A stretch of 51,214 nt of DNA from Clostridiales bacterium UBA4080. Lineage in GTDB: Bacteria; Bacillota; Clostridia; Lachnospirales; Vallitaleaceae. Shown one piece after another: positions 24,390-32,614 of the stretch (positions are counted from its first letter, which is position 1; each line of letters opens with the position of its first letter). Position numbers and translations under genes: made by a program. The stretch spans positions 1 to 51,214 of the forward strand of contig DFYO01000027.1 in assembly GCA_002381865.1 (NCBI GenBank), read 5' to 3'. The notes beneath the pieces were generated by a model, which was not told where the DNA came from, made no database searches, and saw only the letters and a list, made by a program, of their open reading frames with translations.

Positions 24390-25961
24390 ATGAAGATTAA
24401 AAACAACAAATTATTAATGATGGCAGGTGTTTTGTTAGCGGGATTTATATACTATTATATTGCGTTGCCGGCAATCAATATTCACTCGGCTGCGTGCTGG
24501 ATTTTTGTATTATTTGTTGGGATATTTATTATTGCCAGCTTATCAATCAGCAAGAATGCTATAAATAAAAAAGCAATAAAGACCGGAACAACAATTATAG
24601 CTATATATGTAGGTGTATTTATTATAGGAAGTATTTTGTCATCACCCATTATTAATGCATCAAAATTTCAGAAGCTGCTCGAGGTAAAAGAAAAAAATTT
24701 CACAGAGGATATCAAGCAGATTTCATACGAAAAAGTGCCTATTCTAGACAAGGACTCTGCCAGGCAGATAGGAGAAAGAAAAATGGGTACTATGCTTGAC
24801 ATGGTATCTCAATTTGAAGTTGGAGATATGTATACACAGATTAATTTCAAGGGAGTTCCTTCGAGGGTAACACCCCTAGAGTATGCAAATACTATTAAGT
24901 GGATGACAAATCGTAAAAATGGAATTCCAGGATACATTAAAATAGATATGGCTACTCAAAATGCTGAGGTAGTTAAACTAGATAAAGGAATGAAATATTC
25001 AACCAATGAACATTTTGGAAGAAATATATATAGATATTTGAGATTTAAGTATCCAACCTATATATTTGATTCTGTTAATTTTGAGATAGATGATAATGGA
25101 ACACCGTATTGGATATGTCCTGTAAAAAAATATAATATTGGATTGTTTGGTGGAGTAACTATTGGGAAGGTTGTACTAGTTAATGCAGTTACAGGGCAAA
25201 TACAAGAATATTCAATTGAGCAGGTACCGTCTTGGGTTGACAGAGTATATTCCGCAGAAATGCTTATTGCATTATATGATTATCATGGGAGTTTATCACA
25301 TGGATATTTGAATAGTGTGCTAGGGCAAAAGGATAGTCTTGAAACAACTGATGGTTATAATTACATTGCTTTAGAGGATGATGTATGGGTATATACTGGT
25401 ATAACCTCTGTTTCAGGTGATCAGTCTAATGTTGGATTTGTTTTGATGAATCAAAGAACTATGGAAACCAGGTACTATATCATTCCGGGAGCAACTGAAT
25501 ATTCTGCTATGAATTCGGCAGAGGGTCAAGTGCAGCATCTTAATTATAATGCTACTTTTCCGTTACTTCTAAATATTGCGGGAGAACCAACATATTTTAT
25601 TGCACTTAAAGATGGAGCAGGATTAGTTAAAAAATATGCAATGGTAAACGTGGAAAAATATCAGATAGTTGCTATAGGGGATTCTGTAATGGACTGTGAA
25701 AAAGCTTATATAAAGCTGATGAAGGAAAATGGAAAAACTAATGTAAATTCTTCAACATTAAAAAAACAATCGGGTAAGATTGAAAAAATTGTACAAGCTG
25801 TAGTAGAAGGTAATTCGCATTTTTACATCATTCTTGAGGGCTCAGAAGAGATATTTGATATTACCTTAGCTGAAATGCCACAAGTGGTTGCTTATGAAAT
25901 CGGACAGGAAGTCATATTTGAATATATCGAGGGTGAAAACTATAATACAGTAATAAAATAA
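24390..25961 (+). CDS. Uncharacterised three-helix membrane protein with large soluble domain
   Basis: I do not recognise a characterised family. The 523 residues begin with three membrane helices (about 9-32, 39-58 and 68-86). A large hydrophilic domain follows, rich in beta-strand-like and aromatic segments such as NGTPYWICPVKKYNIGLFGG (near 236), a layout I associate with uncharacterised, sometimes CvpA-labelled, Firmicute proteins. The last 55 residues may form a small separate beta-barrel-like module. I start at the ATG at 24390 (AAGGAGG at 24378-24384). An upstream in-frame TTG at 24318 would put the ribosome site inside the gene. It appears monocistronic. Confidence 0.6.
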   Translation: MKIKNNKLLMMAGVLLAGFIYYYIALPAINIHSAACWIFVLFVGIFIIASLSISKNAINKKAIKTGTTIIAIYVGVFIIGSILSSPIINASKFQKLLEVKEKNFTEDIKQISYEKVPILDKDSARQIGERKMGTMLDMVSQFEVGDMYTQINFKGVPSRVTPLEYANTIKWMTNRKNGIPGYIKIDMATQNAEVVKLDKGMKYSTNEHFGRNIYRYLRFKYPTYIFDSVNFEIDDNGTPYWICPVKKYNIGLFGGVTIGKVVLVNAVTGQIQEYSIEQVPSWVDRVYSAEMLIALYDYHGSLSHGYLNSVLGQKDSLETTDGYNYIALEDDVWVYTGITSVSGDQSNVGFVLMNQRTMETRYYIIPGATEYSAMNSAEGQVQHLNYNATFPLLLNIAGEPTYFIALKDGAGLVKKYAMVNVEKYQIVAIGDSVMDCEKAYIKLMKENGKTNVNSSTLKKQSGKIEKIVQAVVEGNSHFYIILEGSEEIFDITLAEMPQVVAYEIGQEVIFEYIEGENYNTVIK

Positions 25962-26367
25962 TTTGATTGACTGCAATCATTACCTGGTGATTATGTTAAA
26001 AGAAACTATAATTAACATAAAAAAATTCAATAAACTAGGAATGCGTTTTTTTCTGTAAAAGCAAATGAAGCATTAAATTGAATTAAATATAATATTAATC
26101 CTTCAAGAAAGGATGCTTTAAGATTTATGCAAGCTTAAAACTGATTGTTTTTTCGCTTAAAATCATATATAATAGTTTTGAAACAGCAAAGTATTATCCG
26201 AAAAAACGTTAAATTATGAAGGTATTAGAAAAAAACTATTCAATTGTATTAACTAAGGAAGCAACTCCGTGCTTGATTATATTAAGGGTGTTTGCTGATA
26301 AAATCAATGGAGTTATAGTGTTTTTGGATAAAAAGAACAAATATTGCGTAAAAACATGAGGAATAAT
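25962..26367 (+). promoter_or_regulatory. Intergenic region with promoter and long leader for the RpiR-family regulator
   Basis: A good vegetative promoter, TTGTTT (26145-26150), 17-nt spacer, TATAAT (26168-26173), would start a transcript near 26180 and leave about 190 nt of leader before the regulator. That leader contains one 47-codon open frame (26216-26359). The upstream part (25962-26140) shows no gene and no clear terminator for the previous gene. Confidence 0.6.
26216..26359 (+). CDS. Possible 47-residue leader ORF
   Basis: ATG at 26216 to TGA at 26357-26359. The product is MKVLEKNYSIVL... with a hydrophobic centre (about residues 19-38) and a basic end. There is no ribosome binding site upstream, which argues against it. 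Its last bases overlap the codons just before the RpiR-family start, so translation of it could affect initiation there. I know of no homologue. Confidence 0.2.
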   Translation: MKVLEKNYSIVLTKEATPCLIILRVFADKINGVIVFLDKKNKYCVKT

Positions 26368-27276
26368 ATGCACAGACAAAACGATTTGATTAAAAGAATT
26401 AATGAAAACTATTCAAAATTCAGCAAGGGTCAAAAACTGCTTGCCAATTATATAATTGACCACTATGATAAAGCGGTATTTTTGACTGCAGCAAGGCTTG
26501 GAACTATTGTAGGAGTTAGTGAATCTACAGTTGTAAGATTTGCAAATGAATTAGGATACGATGGTTATCCAAAGCTTCAAAGAGCATTAGAGGAATTAGT
26601 TAAAAATAAACTAACCTCCATCCAGAGAATGGAGGTTACGTCGGATAGAATTGACAAGACTCATGTGTTAAAATCAGTTCTTCAATCAGATGCTGAAAAA
26701 ATCAAAAATACGCTAGAGGATATCAAACCAGAAATTTTTGACCAAGCTATAGAAATGATTTTGAATGCAAGAAATATTTATATTCTGGGTGTTAGAAGCA
26801 GTGCTGCACTTGCGAGCTTTATGGGGTTTTATTTTAACTTGGTTTTTGATAACGTTAAGCTGATACATACTAATAGCGTAAGTGAAATGTTTGAGCAGAT
26901 TTATAGGATGAGCAGTGAAGATGTGGTAATTGGAATAAGCTTTCCAAGATATTCAAAAAGAACCTTAAAGGCCATGGAATTTGCAAGAAGTAGAAATGCA
27001 AAGGTAATTGCTATAACTGATAGTCATTTATCACCAATGAACCAGTTTTCAGATTGCAGTCTTATTGCAAGAAGTGATATGGCTTCCTTTGTGGATTCGC
27101 TAGTAGCACCTATGAGTGTTATTAATGCATTAATTGTAGCCTTATGCATTAAAAAGAAGGATAATGTGCTAAATGCTTTAGAAAGCTTGGAATCTATTTG
27201 GTCAGAATACCAAGTTTATGATAATGATGAAGAATTGAAAATAAACTATAATCTTAATTTAAACAATCAGGAGTAA
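26368..27276 (+). CDS. RpiR-family transcriptional regulator
   Basis: A 302-residue regulator with an N-terminal helix-turn-helix domain (about 1-77; recognition region GVSESTVVRFANELGYDGYPKLQ) and a C-terminal SIS sugar-phosphate-binding domain (about 110-240; IYILGVRSSAALASFM and VVIGISFPRYSKRTLKAMEFAR). These proteins sense phosphosugars and control sugar catabolism; no sugar operon is nearby, so the target is unknown. Three in-frame starts exist; ATG 26368 is best spaced from GAGGA (26358-26362). The flavoprotein gene begins 4 nt after its stop. Confidence 0.85.
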   Translation: MHRQNDLIKRINENYSKFSKGQKLLANYIIDHYDKAVFLTAARLGTIVGVSESTVVRFANELGYDGYPKLQRALEELVKNKLTSIQRMEVTSDRIDKTHVLKSVLQSDAEKIKNTLEDIKPEIFDQAIEMILNARNIYILGVRSSAALASFMGFYFNLVFDNVKLIHTNSVSEMFEQIYRMSSEDVVIGISFPRYSKRTLKAMEFARSRNAKVIAITDSHLSPMNQFSDCSLIARSDMASFVDSLVAPMSVINALIVALCIKKKDNVLNALESLESIWSEYQVYDNDEELKINYNLNLNNQE

Positions 27277-27279
27277 AAA

Positions 27280-28512
27280 ATGAAGCAGGTAATTGTAGTA
27301 GGTGGAGGCCCATCCGGAATGATTGCAGCAATTATGGCTGCAAGATCAAACAACAAGGTGATTTTAATTGAACGAAATGAAAAGCTTGGCAAAAAGCTTT
27401 TTATTACCGGAAAAGGCAGATGCAATATTACAAATCAAACTGATGTAGAAACCCTTATGGCAAATACCTTAACAAATAGAAAGTTTTTGTATAGTGCCTT
27501 TTATACTCTTGACAGTGATGGCTTAATGGAATTTATTAAAGAGCTTGGCTTGCCCTTAAAGGTTGAGAGGGGTAACAGAGTATTTCCGGCAAGTGATAAA
27601 TCATCAGATTTGATAAAGCACTTTTCAAGGGAGCTTGAAAATCAAGGTGTTGAAGTAATGCTAAATACAAACGTAACAGAGTTAATTATAAAGGACAATC
27701 AGGTTAAAGGAGCTTTGACAGACAAAGGAGAAATTTTTGGGGATAAAGTAATATTAGCAGCCGGAGGAATGTCTTACTCAATGACGGGCTCAAATGGTGA
27801 TGGATATAAGATTGCATCCAAAGTAGGGCATACTATTATTAGCCCTGCGCCAGGCTTAGTACCTATAGAAACTAAGGAAGAATGGCCAAAAAGCCTTCAA
27901 GGATTATCTCTAAAAAATGTTAGTCTGACTATATATAAAAAAGATAAAAACAAATTAATAACTTTTTTTGAAGATTTTGGAGAAATGTTATTTACCCATT
28001 TTGGAATTTCAGGGCCACTTGTTTTAAGTGCCAGCAGCTATCTCCCCAAGGATACTATTAGAGGAATAAAAATAAAGATAGATTTAAAACCGACGCTTTC
28101 CTTTGAACAGCTAGATAATAGAATTCTTAGAGATTTTGAAAAGAATAATAAAAAACAATATAAAAATTCTTTGTCAGAATTACTGCCTCAAAAGCTAATT
28201 CCTGTTATAGTTGAATTATCGGAAATAGATGAAAACAGACGTGTTGATCAAATTACAAGAGAAGAAAGACATATGCTTGTAAAATTATTAAAAGGATTGG
28301 AGCTTTCAATAAAAAATATTAGAAGCTTTAATGAAGCAATAATAACAAGGGGCGGACTTGATATAAAAGAGGTTAACCCAAATACGATGGAGTCAAAAAT
28401 AGTTAAGGGTTTATATTTTACAGGAGAGATATTGGATTTAGATGCATTAACAGGAGGATTTAACCTGCAAATAGCTTTTTCAACGGGCTACCTTGCGGGG
28501 ATTTCAATATAA
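27280..28512 (+). CDS. NAD(P)/FAD-dependent oxidoreductase, HI0933 family
   Basis: A 410-residue flavoprotein of the HI0933/YhiN group, whose physiological reaction is unknown. The FAD-binding dinucleotide fold opens with VVGGGPSGMIAAIMAA. The family-specific GKGRCNITN follows near residue 45, and a C-terminal second FAD segment reads GEILDLDALTGGFNLQIAFSTG. It sits between the RpiR-family gene and aroH, in the order commonly seen upstream of aroH-cmk-ispH in Clostridia. Confidence 0.88.
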   Translation: MKQVIVVGGGPSGMIAAIMAARSNNKVILIERNEKLGKKLFITGKGRCNITNQTDVETLMANTLTNRKFLYSAFYTLDSDGLMEFIKELGLPLKVERGNRVFPASDKSSDLIKHFSRELENQGVEVMLNTNVTELIIKDNQVKGALTDKGEIFGDKVILAAGGMSYSMTGSNGDGYKIASKVGHTIISPAPGLVPIETKEEWPKSLQGLSLKNVSLTIYKKDKNKLITFFEDFGEMLFTHFGISGPLVLSASSYLPKDTIRGIKIKIDLKPTLSFEQLDNRILRDFEKNNKKQYKNSLSELLPQKLIPVIVELSEIDENRRVDQITREERHMLVKLLKGLELSIKNIRSFNEAIITRGGLDIKEVNPNTMESKIVKGLYFTGEILDLDALTGGFNLQIAFSTGYLAGISI

Positions 28513-28530
28513 AATTCAGGAGGAATTGGT

Positions 28531-28887
28531 GTGATTTCGATTAGAGGAGCAATAGTAATACCGGATAATACAAAGGCATGTATATTAGGTGAAACAAAAT
28601 TTTTAATAGAGGAAATACTAAAAAGTAATAATGTAGAGGCAGAGGAAATAATATCAATAGTTTTTTCTGCAACAAGGGATTTGACTGCATCTTACCCAGC
28701 ACCAGCAGCAAGAGAGCTTGGAATTGTAGATGCAAGCTTGCTTTGTGTACAGGAGATGTATGTAGAAAACAGCTTGCCAATGTGTATAAGACTGCTTATG
28801 AATGTTAACAAAGACTCAAATCAAAAAGCAGTTAAGCATATATATTTAAATGGAGCTGAAGCACTAAGACCAGATATTGCAAAATAA
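28531..28887 (+). CDS. aroH: Chorismate mutase, AroH type
   Basis: A trimeric monofunctional chorismate mutase, converting chorismate to prephenate for phenylalanine and tyrosine synthesis. It has 118 residues, like the Bacillus subtilis enzyme. The family motif ATRDLTASYPAPAARELG is present near residue 47, and active-site arginines occur in SIRGAI near residue 4 and in this segment. It starts with GTG, with AGGAGG 9-12 nt upstream. The gene follows the flavoprotein by 18 nt. Confidence 0.88.
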   Translation: MISIRGAIVIPDNTKACILGETKFLIEEILKSNNVEAEEIISIVFSATRDLTASYPAPAARELGIVDASLLCVQEMYVENSLPMCIRLLMNVNKDSNQKAVKHIYLNGAEALRPDIAK

Positions 28888-28960
28888 TATCTGTTTGTAA
28901 ATTTAAGTCTAATTAAGAAAGTAAGCATCCTTTGATTTGACAACAATAAGGAGTTTTTAT

Positions 28961-29629
28961 ATGGGAAACTATAGCATTGCAATTGATGGACCGGCGGGAG
29001 CAGGGAAAAGTACAATAGCAAGAATAGCTGCCAGTGAACTAGGCTTTATTTATGTAGATACGGGCGCTATGTACAGAGCTTTTGCACTATACTGTCTCGA
29101 AAACAATATTGATGTAGCAGATGTTAATGAGATAAGTAAAGAAATTGATAATATTGATATTAATATAATCTATGAAAATAAAGAACAGCAGGTTATACTA
29201 AACAATAGAAATGTTACTTTGTACATTAGGACAAATCAGGTATCTCAGATGACCTCAGCGGTATCGGTGCATCAACCGGTAAGAGAAAAAATGGTCGAGC
29301 TGCAAAGAAAAATTGCTCAAAACTCAAATGTTGTTATGGATGGAAGAGATATTGGTACATTTGTTTTGCCAAATGCTACGCTTAAGATATATTTAACGGC
29401 ATCTGTTGAAATTAGAGCAAAAAGAAGATATCTTGAGATGAAAGGAAAAAATGTATTTGTTGATTTAGATAATATTAAAGAGGAAATAAAGCAAAGAGAT
29501 GAAAGAGATATGAATAGAGAATTTGCACCTCTTTCAAAAGCAGAGGATGCTGTTTTGCTAGATAGCACTGATATGACAATAGATAAGGTAGTGGAAACTA
29601 TAATTAATTTGTACAAAGCTAAGATTTAA
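28961..29629 (+). CDS. cmk: Cytidylate kinase
   Basis: Phosphorylates CMP and dCMP with ATP. The P-loop is IDGPAGAGKSTIARIAA near residue 6, and the DTGAMYRAFA and VMDGRDIGTFVLP segments are diagnostic. With the ATG at 28961 (AAGGAG at 28948-28953) it is 222 residues, the normal length. The in-frame TTG at 28937 precedes the ribosome site. It is in the aroH-cmk-ispH-rpsA order of Firmicutes. Confidence 0.95.
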   Translation: MGNYSIAIDGPAGAGKSTIARIAASELGFIYVDTGAMYRAFALYCLENNIDVADVNEISKEIDNIDINIIYENKEQQVILNNRNVTLYIRTNQVSQMTSAVSVHQPVREKMVELQRKIAQNSNVVMDGRDIGTFVLPNATLKIYLTASVEIRAKRRYLEMKGKNVFVDLDNIKEEIKQRDERDMNREFAPLSKAEDAVLLDSTDMTIDKVVETIINLYKAKI

Positions 29630-29680
29630 AAGAAAGCAATTGAAAGATTTGAGCATATAAAATGATTAAGAGGAAATAAT

Positions 29681-30529
29681 ATGAAAATAATTCTTGCAAA
29701 AACGGCAGGGTTTTGCTTTGGTGTGGACAAGGCAATACAAAAAGTTAATAAAGCACTTGGGGCGAAAAACCTATATACCTATGGACCTATTATTCACAAC
29801 AGACAGGTAGTTGAAGAATATGAAAAAAAGGGTGTAAAGGTAATTGATGATATAAAGCAACTGGATTCAGTTGAAAAAGGTACAATTATCATTAGAAGCC
29901 ATGGTGTAGGGAAGCAGGAAATTGCTCAGATAAAAAATAAGAAATTTGATATTATTGACGGAACCTGTCCGTATGTAAAAAGGATACATAAAATTGTAGA
30001 GCAGGAGAGCAAAAAAGGCAAAACAATTATTATTGTTGGCAATCCAAAGCATCCCGAGGTAGTTGGGATTATGGGCTGGAGTAGCATGGATACAATTATA
30101 ATTGAAGATACAAAACAGGTAAAAAAGGAACTTTTTGATAGAGACAAGGAATATTGTCTTGTTGCTCAGACTACCTTTAATTATTTGAAATGCAAAGAAA
30201 TAGTTAATAAATTGCAAAAATTTGAAATTCGTGTTATGATATACGAAACAATATGCAGTGCAACGGAAGAAAGACAATTGGAAGCTGTTGAAATTTCAAA
30301 AAAAGCCACGAAAATGATAGTTATAGGTGGCAGGCATAGTTCAAATACGCAGAAACTCTATCAAATATGTAAAGCTCAGTGTGAAAATACTTATCATATT
30401 GAGACAGTGAAAGATTTGGTGTTGAATGTTTTCAGCGATAATGATATTATAGGAATAACGGCAGGAGCGTCAACTCCAAAGCACATAATTGAGGAGGTCA
30501 TTTTAAATGTCAGAAGAACAAAGCTTTGA
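29681..30529 (+). CDS. ispH: 4-hydroxy-3-methylbut-2-enyl diphosphate reductase
   Basis: Last enzyme of the MEP isoprenoid pathway, a [4Fe-4S] reductase. Conserved cysteines are in TAGFCFGV (near 12), DGTCPYV (near 96) and TICSATEERQ (near 192). Substrate-contact RSHGVGK and GGRHSSNT are also present. At 282 residues it is full length. It overlaps the S1-domain gene by 23 bp in another frame; in other Clostridia these two proteins are fused. dxs and ispA of the same isoprenoid supply are about 12-15 kb downstream. Confidence 0.93.
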   Translation: MKIILAKTAGFCFGVDKAIQKVNKALGAKNLYTYGPIIHNRQVVEEYEKKGVKVIDDIKQLDSVEKGTIIIRSHGVGKQEIAQIKNKKFDIIDGTCPYVKRIHKIVEQESKKGKTIIIVGNPKHPEVVGIMGWSSMDTIIIEDTKQVKKELFDRDKEYCLVAQTTFNYLKCKEIVNKLQKFEIRVMIYETICSATEERQLEAVEISKKATKMIVIGGRHSSNTQKLYQICKAQCENTYHIETVKDLVLNVFSDNDIIGITAGASTPKHIIEEVILNVRRTKL

Positions 30530-31628
30530 ACAAATGTTGGAGGAGTCTTTTATAGCAATACACAGAGGAGAGATTATCGAAGGCACAGTGATTGGCGTTA
30601 ATGATGATGAAATATATGTCAACATTGGATATAAATCTGATGGAATTATTCCGAAAAGCGAATATACTAATTTCCCATCTGTCAGCTTGAAAGAAAGTGT
30701 TAAGGAAGGGGATAAAATCAGAGCAAAGGTACTTAAGGTTAATGATGGTGAAGGACAGGTTCTTTTAACCTACAAGAGACTTCAAAGTGAAGAAGGTATG
30801 AAAAAGGTTGAAGAGCTATGCAAATCCAAAGAACTGGTTACTGGAAAGGTATCCTTAGTACTTGATGGAGGTTTGATTGTTATTATTGATGAGGTTAGAG
30901 TGTTTATTCCTGCTTCATTAGTATCGGACTCATATATTACAGATTTACAAGCTTATAAAAACCAAGAAATTACTTTTGTTATTACTGAAGTAAACCAAAA
31001 GAAAAATCGCATCATTGGAAATAGAAGAATTTTGCTAGAAAAAGAGAAGCTGATTCAGCAAGAAGAAACCTTCAAGAATCTGCAAGAGGGTGCAATATTT
31101 GATGGCGAAGTTAAGAACATTACAGATTATGGAGTATTTGTTAATCTAAATGGTGTTGATGGATTAGTTCATATATCTGAGTTATCATGGGGCAGAGTTA
31201 AATCCCCTAAAGATGTGGTTAAGGTTGGAGATATAGTAAAGGTTAAAGTTATTTCGATTAATCAAGAAAAGAAAAAAGTATCTCTTACTATGAAATTCGC
31301 TGAAGACAATCCATGGAATAATGCAAATGAAAAATATGCCGTTGGCAATATTGTAGAAGGAAAAGTTGCTAGAATGACTGATTTCGGAGCATTTATCGAG
31401 CTTGAAACAGGAATTGATGCGTTATTACATGTTTCTCAAATTTCTGTAAAGCATATTGAAAAGCCTAAGGATGTTTTGAAAATCGGAGAGCATGTTACAG
31501 CAAAGGTAACTGAACTTGATTTAGATGGCAAAAAAATAAGTCTTTCCATTAAAGCGCTTGAAGCAGAACAAGAACAAGAAGAAACAACAGAAGTAGCAGA
31601 AACACAAGAACAATCAGATAACGAATAA
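30507..31628 (+). CDS. rpsA: S1 RNA-binding domain protein (ribosomal protein S1-like)
   Basis: A 373-residue protein with four S1 domains (about residues 18-90, 103-170, 188-257 and 274-345); the latter two keep the full beta-barrel signature (GDGEVKNITDYGVFVNLNG and the related GKVARMTDFGAFIELETG). The tail is acidic, rich in Gln and Glu. It begins inside the end of ispH, and GAGGAGG (30491-30497) lies 9 nt before the ATG. Low-GC Firmicute S1-like proteins are shorter than E. coli S1 and their ribosome role is less certain. Confidence 0.87.
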   Translation: MSEEQSFEQMLEESFIAIHRGEIIEGTVIGVNDDEIYVNIGYKSDGIIPKSEYTNFPSVSLKESVKEGDKIRAKVLKVNDGEGQVLLTYKRLQSEEGMKKVEELCKSKELVTGKVSLVLDGGLIVIIDEVRVFIPASLVSDSYITDLQAYKNQEITFVITEVNQKKNRIIGNRRILLEKEKLIQQEETFKNLQEGAIFDGEVKNITDYGVFVNLNGVDGLVHISELSWGRVKSPKDVVKVGDIVKVKVISINQEKKKVSLTMKFAEDNPWNNANEKYAVGNIVEGKVARMTDFGAFIELETGIDALLHVSQISVKHIEKPKDVLKIGEHVTAKVTELDLDGKKISLSIKALEAEQEQEETTEVAETQEQSDNE

Positions 31629-31640
31629 AAAAATTATTAC

Positions 31641-31690
31641 TATATATTAGGCAAGTTTGTCCTGCAAATGTAAGGCAGACTTGCTTATAT
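31641..31690 (+). terminator. Hairpin after the S1 gene, likely terminator and repeat copy
   Basis: A 14-pair stem (31648-31661 with 31674-31687) includes three G-U pairs and is followed by a T-rich stretch. The left arm matches the repeat at 24129-24149 in 18 of 21 bases. The right arm carries the base change needed to keep the stem paired (C31652 with G31683, against A24140 with T24172 there). Confidence 0.6.
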
Positions 31691-31728
31691 TTAGTTTTTA
31701 GGAGAATTTTTTATAGTTTTAGTTTATT

Positions 31729-31757
31729 TTTAAAGTAATATATTTTTTAGGTATAAT
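31729..31757 (+). promoter_or_regulatory. Likely cheR promoter
   Basis: TATAAT at 31752-31757 with a weak -35 (TTTAAA, 31729-31734) at 17-nt spacing. It lies after the S1 terminator and 71 bp before the chosen cheR start. Confidence 0.45.
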
Positions 31758-31828
31758 TAAAAAATACTGTAATTATCTAAAAAAATTATATGCAGCAAAA
31801 CAAAATACGATAAATGGAGGACGGTGCA

Positions 31829-32614
31829 GTGTCAAAAGATTATGAATGGTTTAAATCCGAAGTTTATAAGCTTTCGAGTATTGATTTGAGTGCTTACAAA
31901 GAAAGACAAATGAAAAGAAGGATTGATTCCTTGATTTCTAAAAACAGATTTCATGGGTATGAATCTTATTTAACTGCGCTAAGAGATGATAAGGAAAAGT
32001 ATGAAGAGTTTATTACCTATTTAACTATTAATGTTACGGAATTTTTTAGAAATACATCACAGTGGGATGTGTTAGAAAAAGAGGTTTTTCCTTATCTTTT
32101 CAATCAGTTTTCTAAAAATATCAGTATATGGAGTGCAGCATGTTCTACGGGAGATGAGCCTTATTCATTAGCAATGGTGCTTAGCAGAACACACCCGTTA
32201 ACTCAGATCAATATTTTGGCAACGGATATAGATAAGCAAATTCTCGCAAAAGCACAGGCGGGAATATATAATGATAAAAGCGTTGTCGGTGTTCCAAAGG
32301 ATTTGAAGGACAAGTATTTTGTTGCAGAGGGAAGAACCTATAAGATATCAGACCAGATTAAAAAAACAATTCGATTCAAGCAGCATAATATGCTCAAGGA
32401 TCCATATCCTAAAAATCTTGATTTGATTGTTTGCAGAAATGTTTTGATTTATTTTACTGAAGAAGCAAAGGACGATATATATAAAAACTTTAACAGATCG
32501 TTAAAAAAGAATGGAATCTTGTTTGTTGGAAGCACTGAACAGATTATTCAGCCACAGAATTATGGATTTGAGTCTATACGATCATTTTTCTACAAGAAGG
32601 TTGCTGAAGTCTAA
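31829..32614 (+). CDS. cheR: Chemoreceptor glutamate methyltransferase
   Basis: CheR transfers methyl groups from SAM to glutamates of chemoreceptors. The 261 residues comprise an N-terminal all-helical domain (about 1-75, with YKERQMKRRIDSL) and a SAM-dependent C-terminal domain with NVTEFFRN, ACSTGDEPYSLAM (motif I) and CRNVLIYF. I choose GTG at 31829, spaced 8 nt from GGAGG. The in-frame ATG at 31814 overlaps that ribosome site. There are no other chemotaxis genes here. The end overlaps the convergent nuclease gene by 33 bp. Confidence 0.9.
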   Translation: MSKDYEWFKSEVYKLSSIDLSAYKERQMKRRIDSLISKNRFHGYESYLTALRDDKEKYEEFITYLTINVTEFFRNTSQWDVLEKEVFPYLFNQFSKNISIWSAACSTGDEPYSLAMVLSRTHPLTQINILATDIDKQILAKAQAGIYNDKSVVGVPKDLKDKYFVAEGRTYKISDQIKKTIRFKQHNMLKDPYPKNLDLIVCRNVLIYFTEEAKDDIYKNFNRSLKKNGILFVGSTEQIIQPQNYGFESIRSFFYKKVAEV

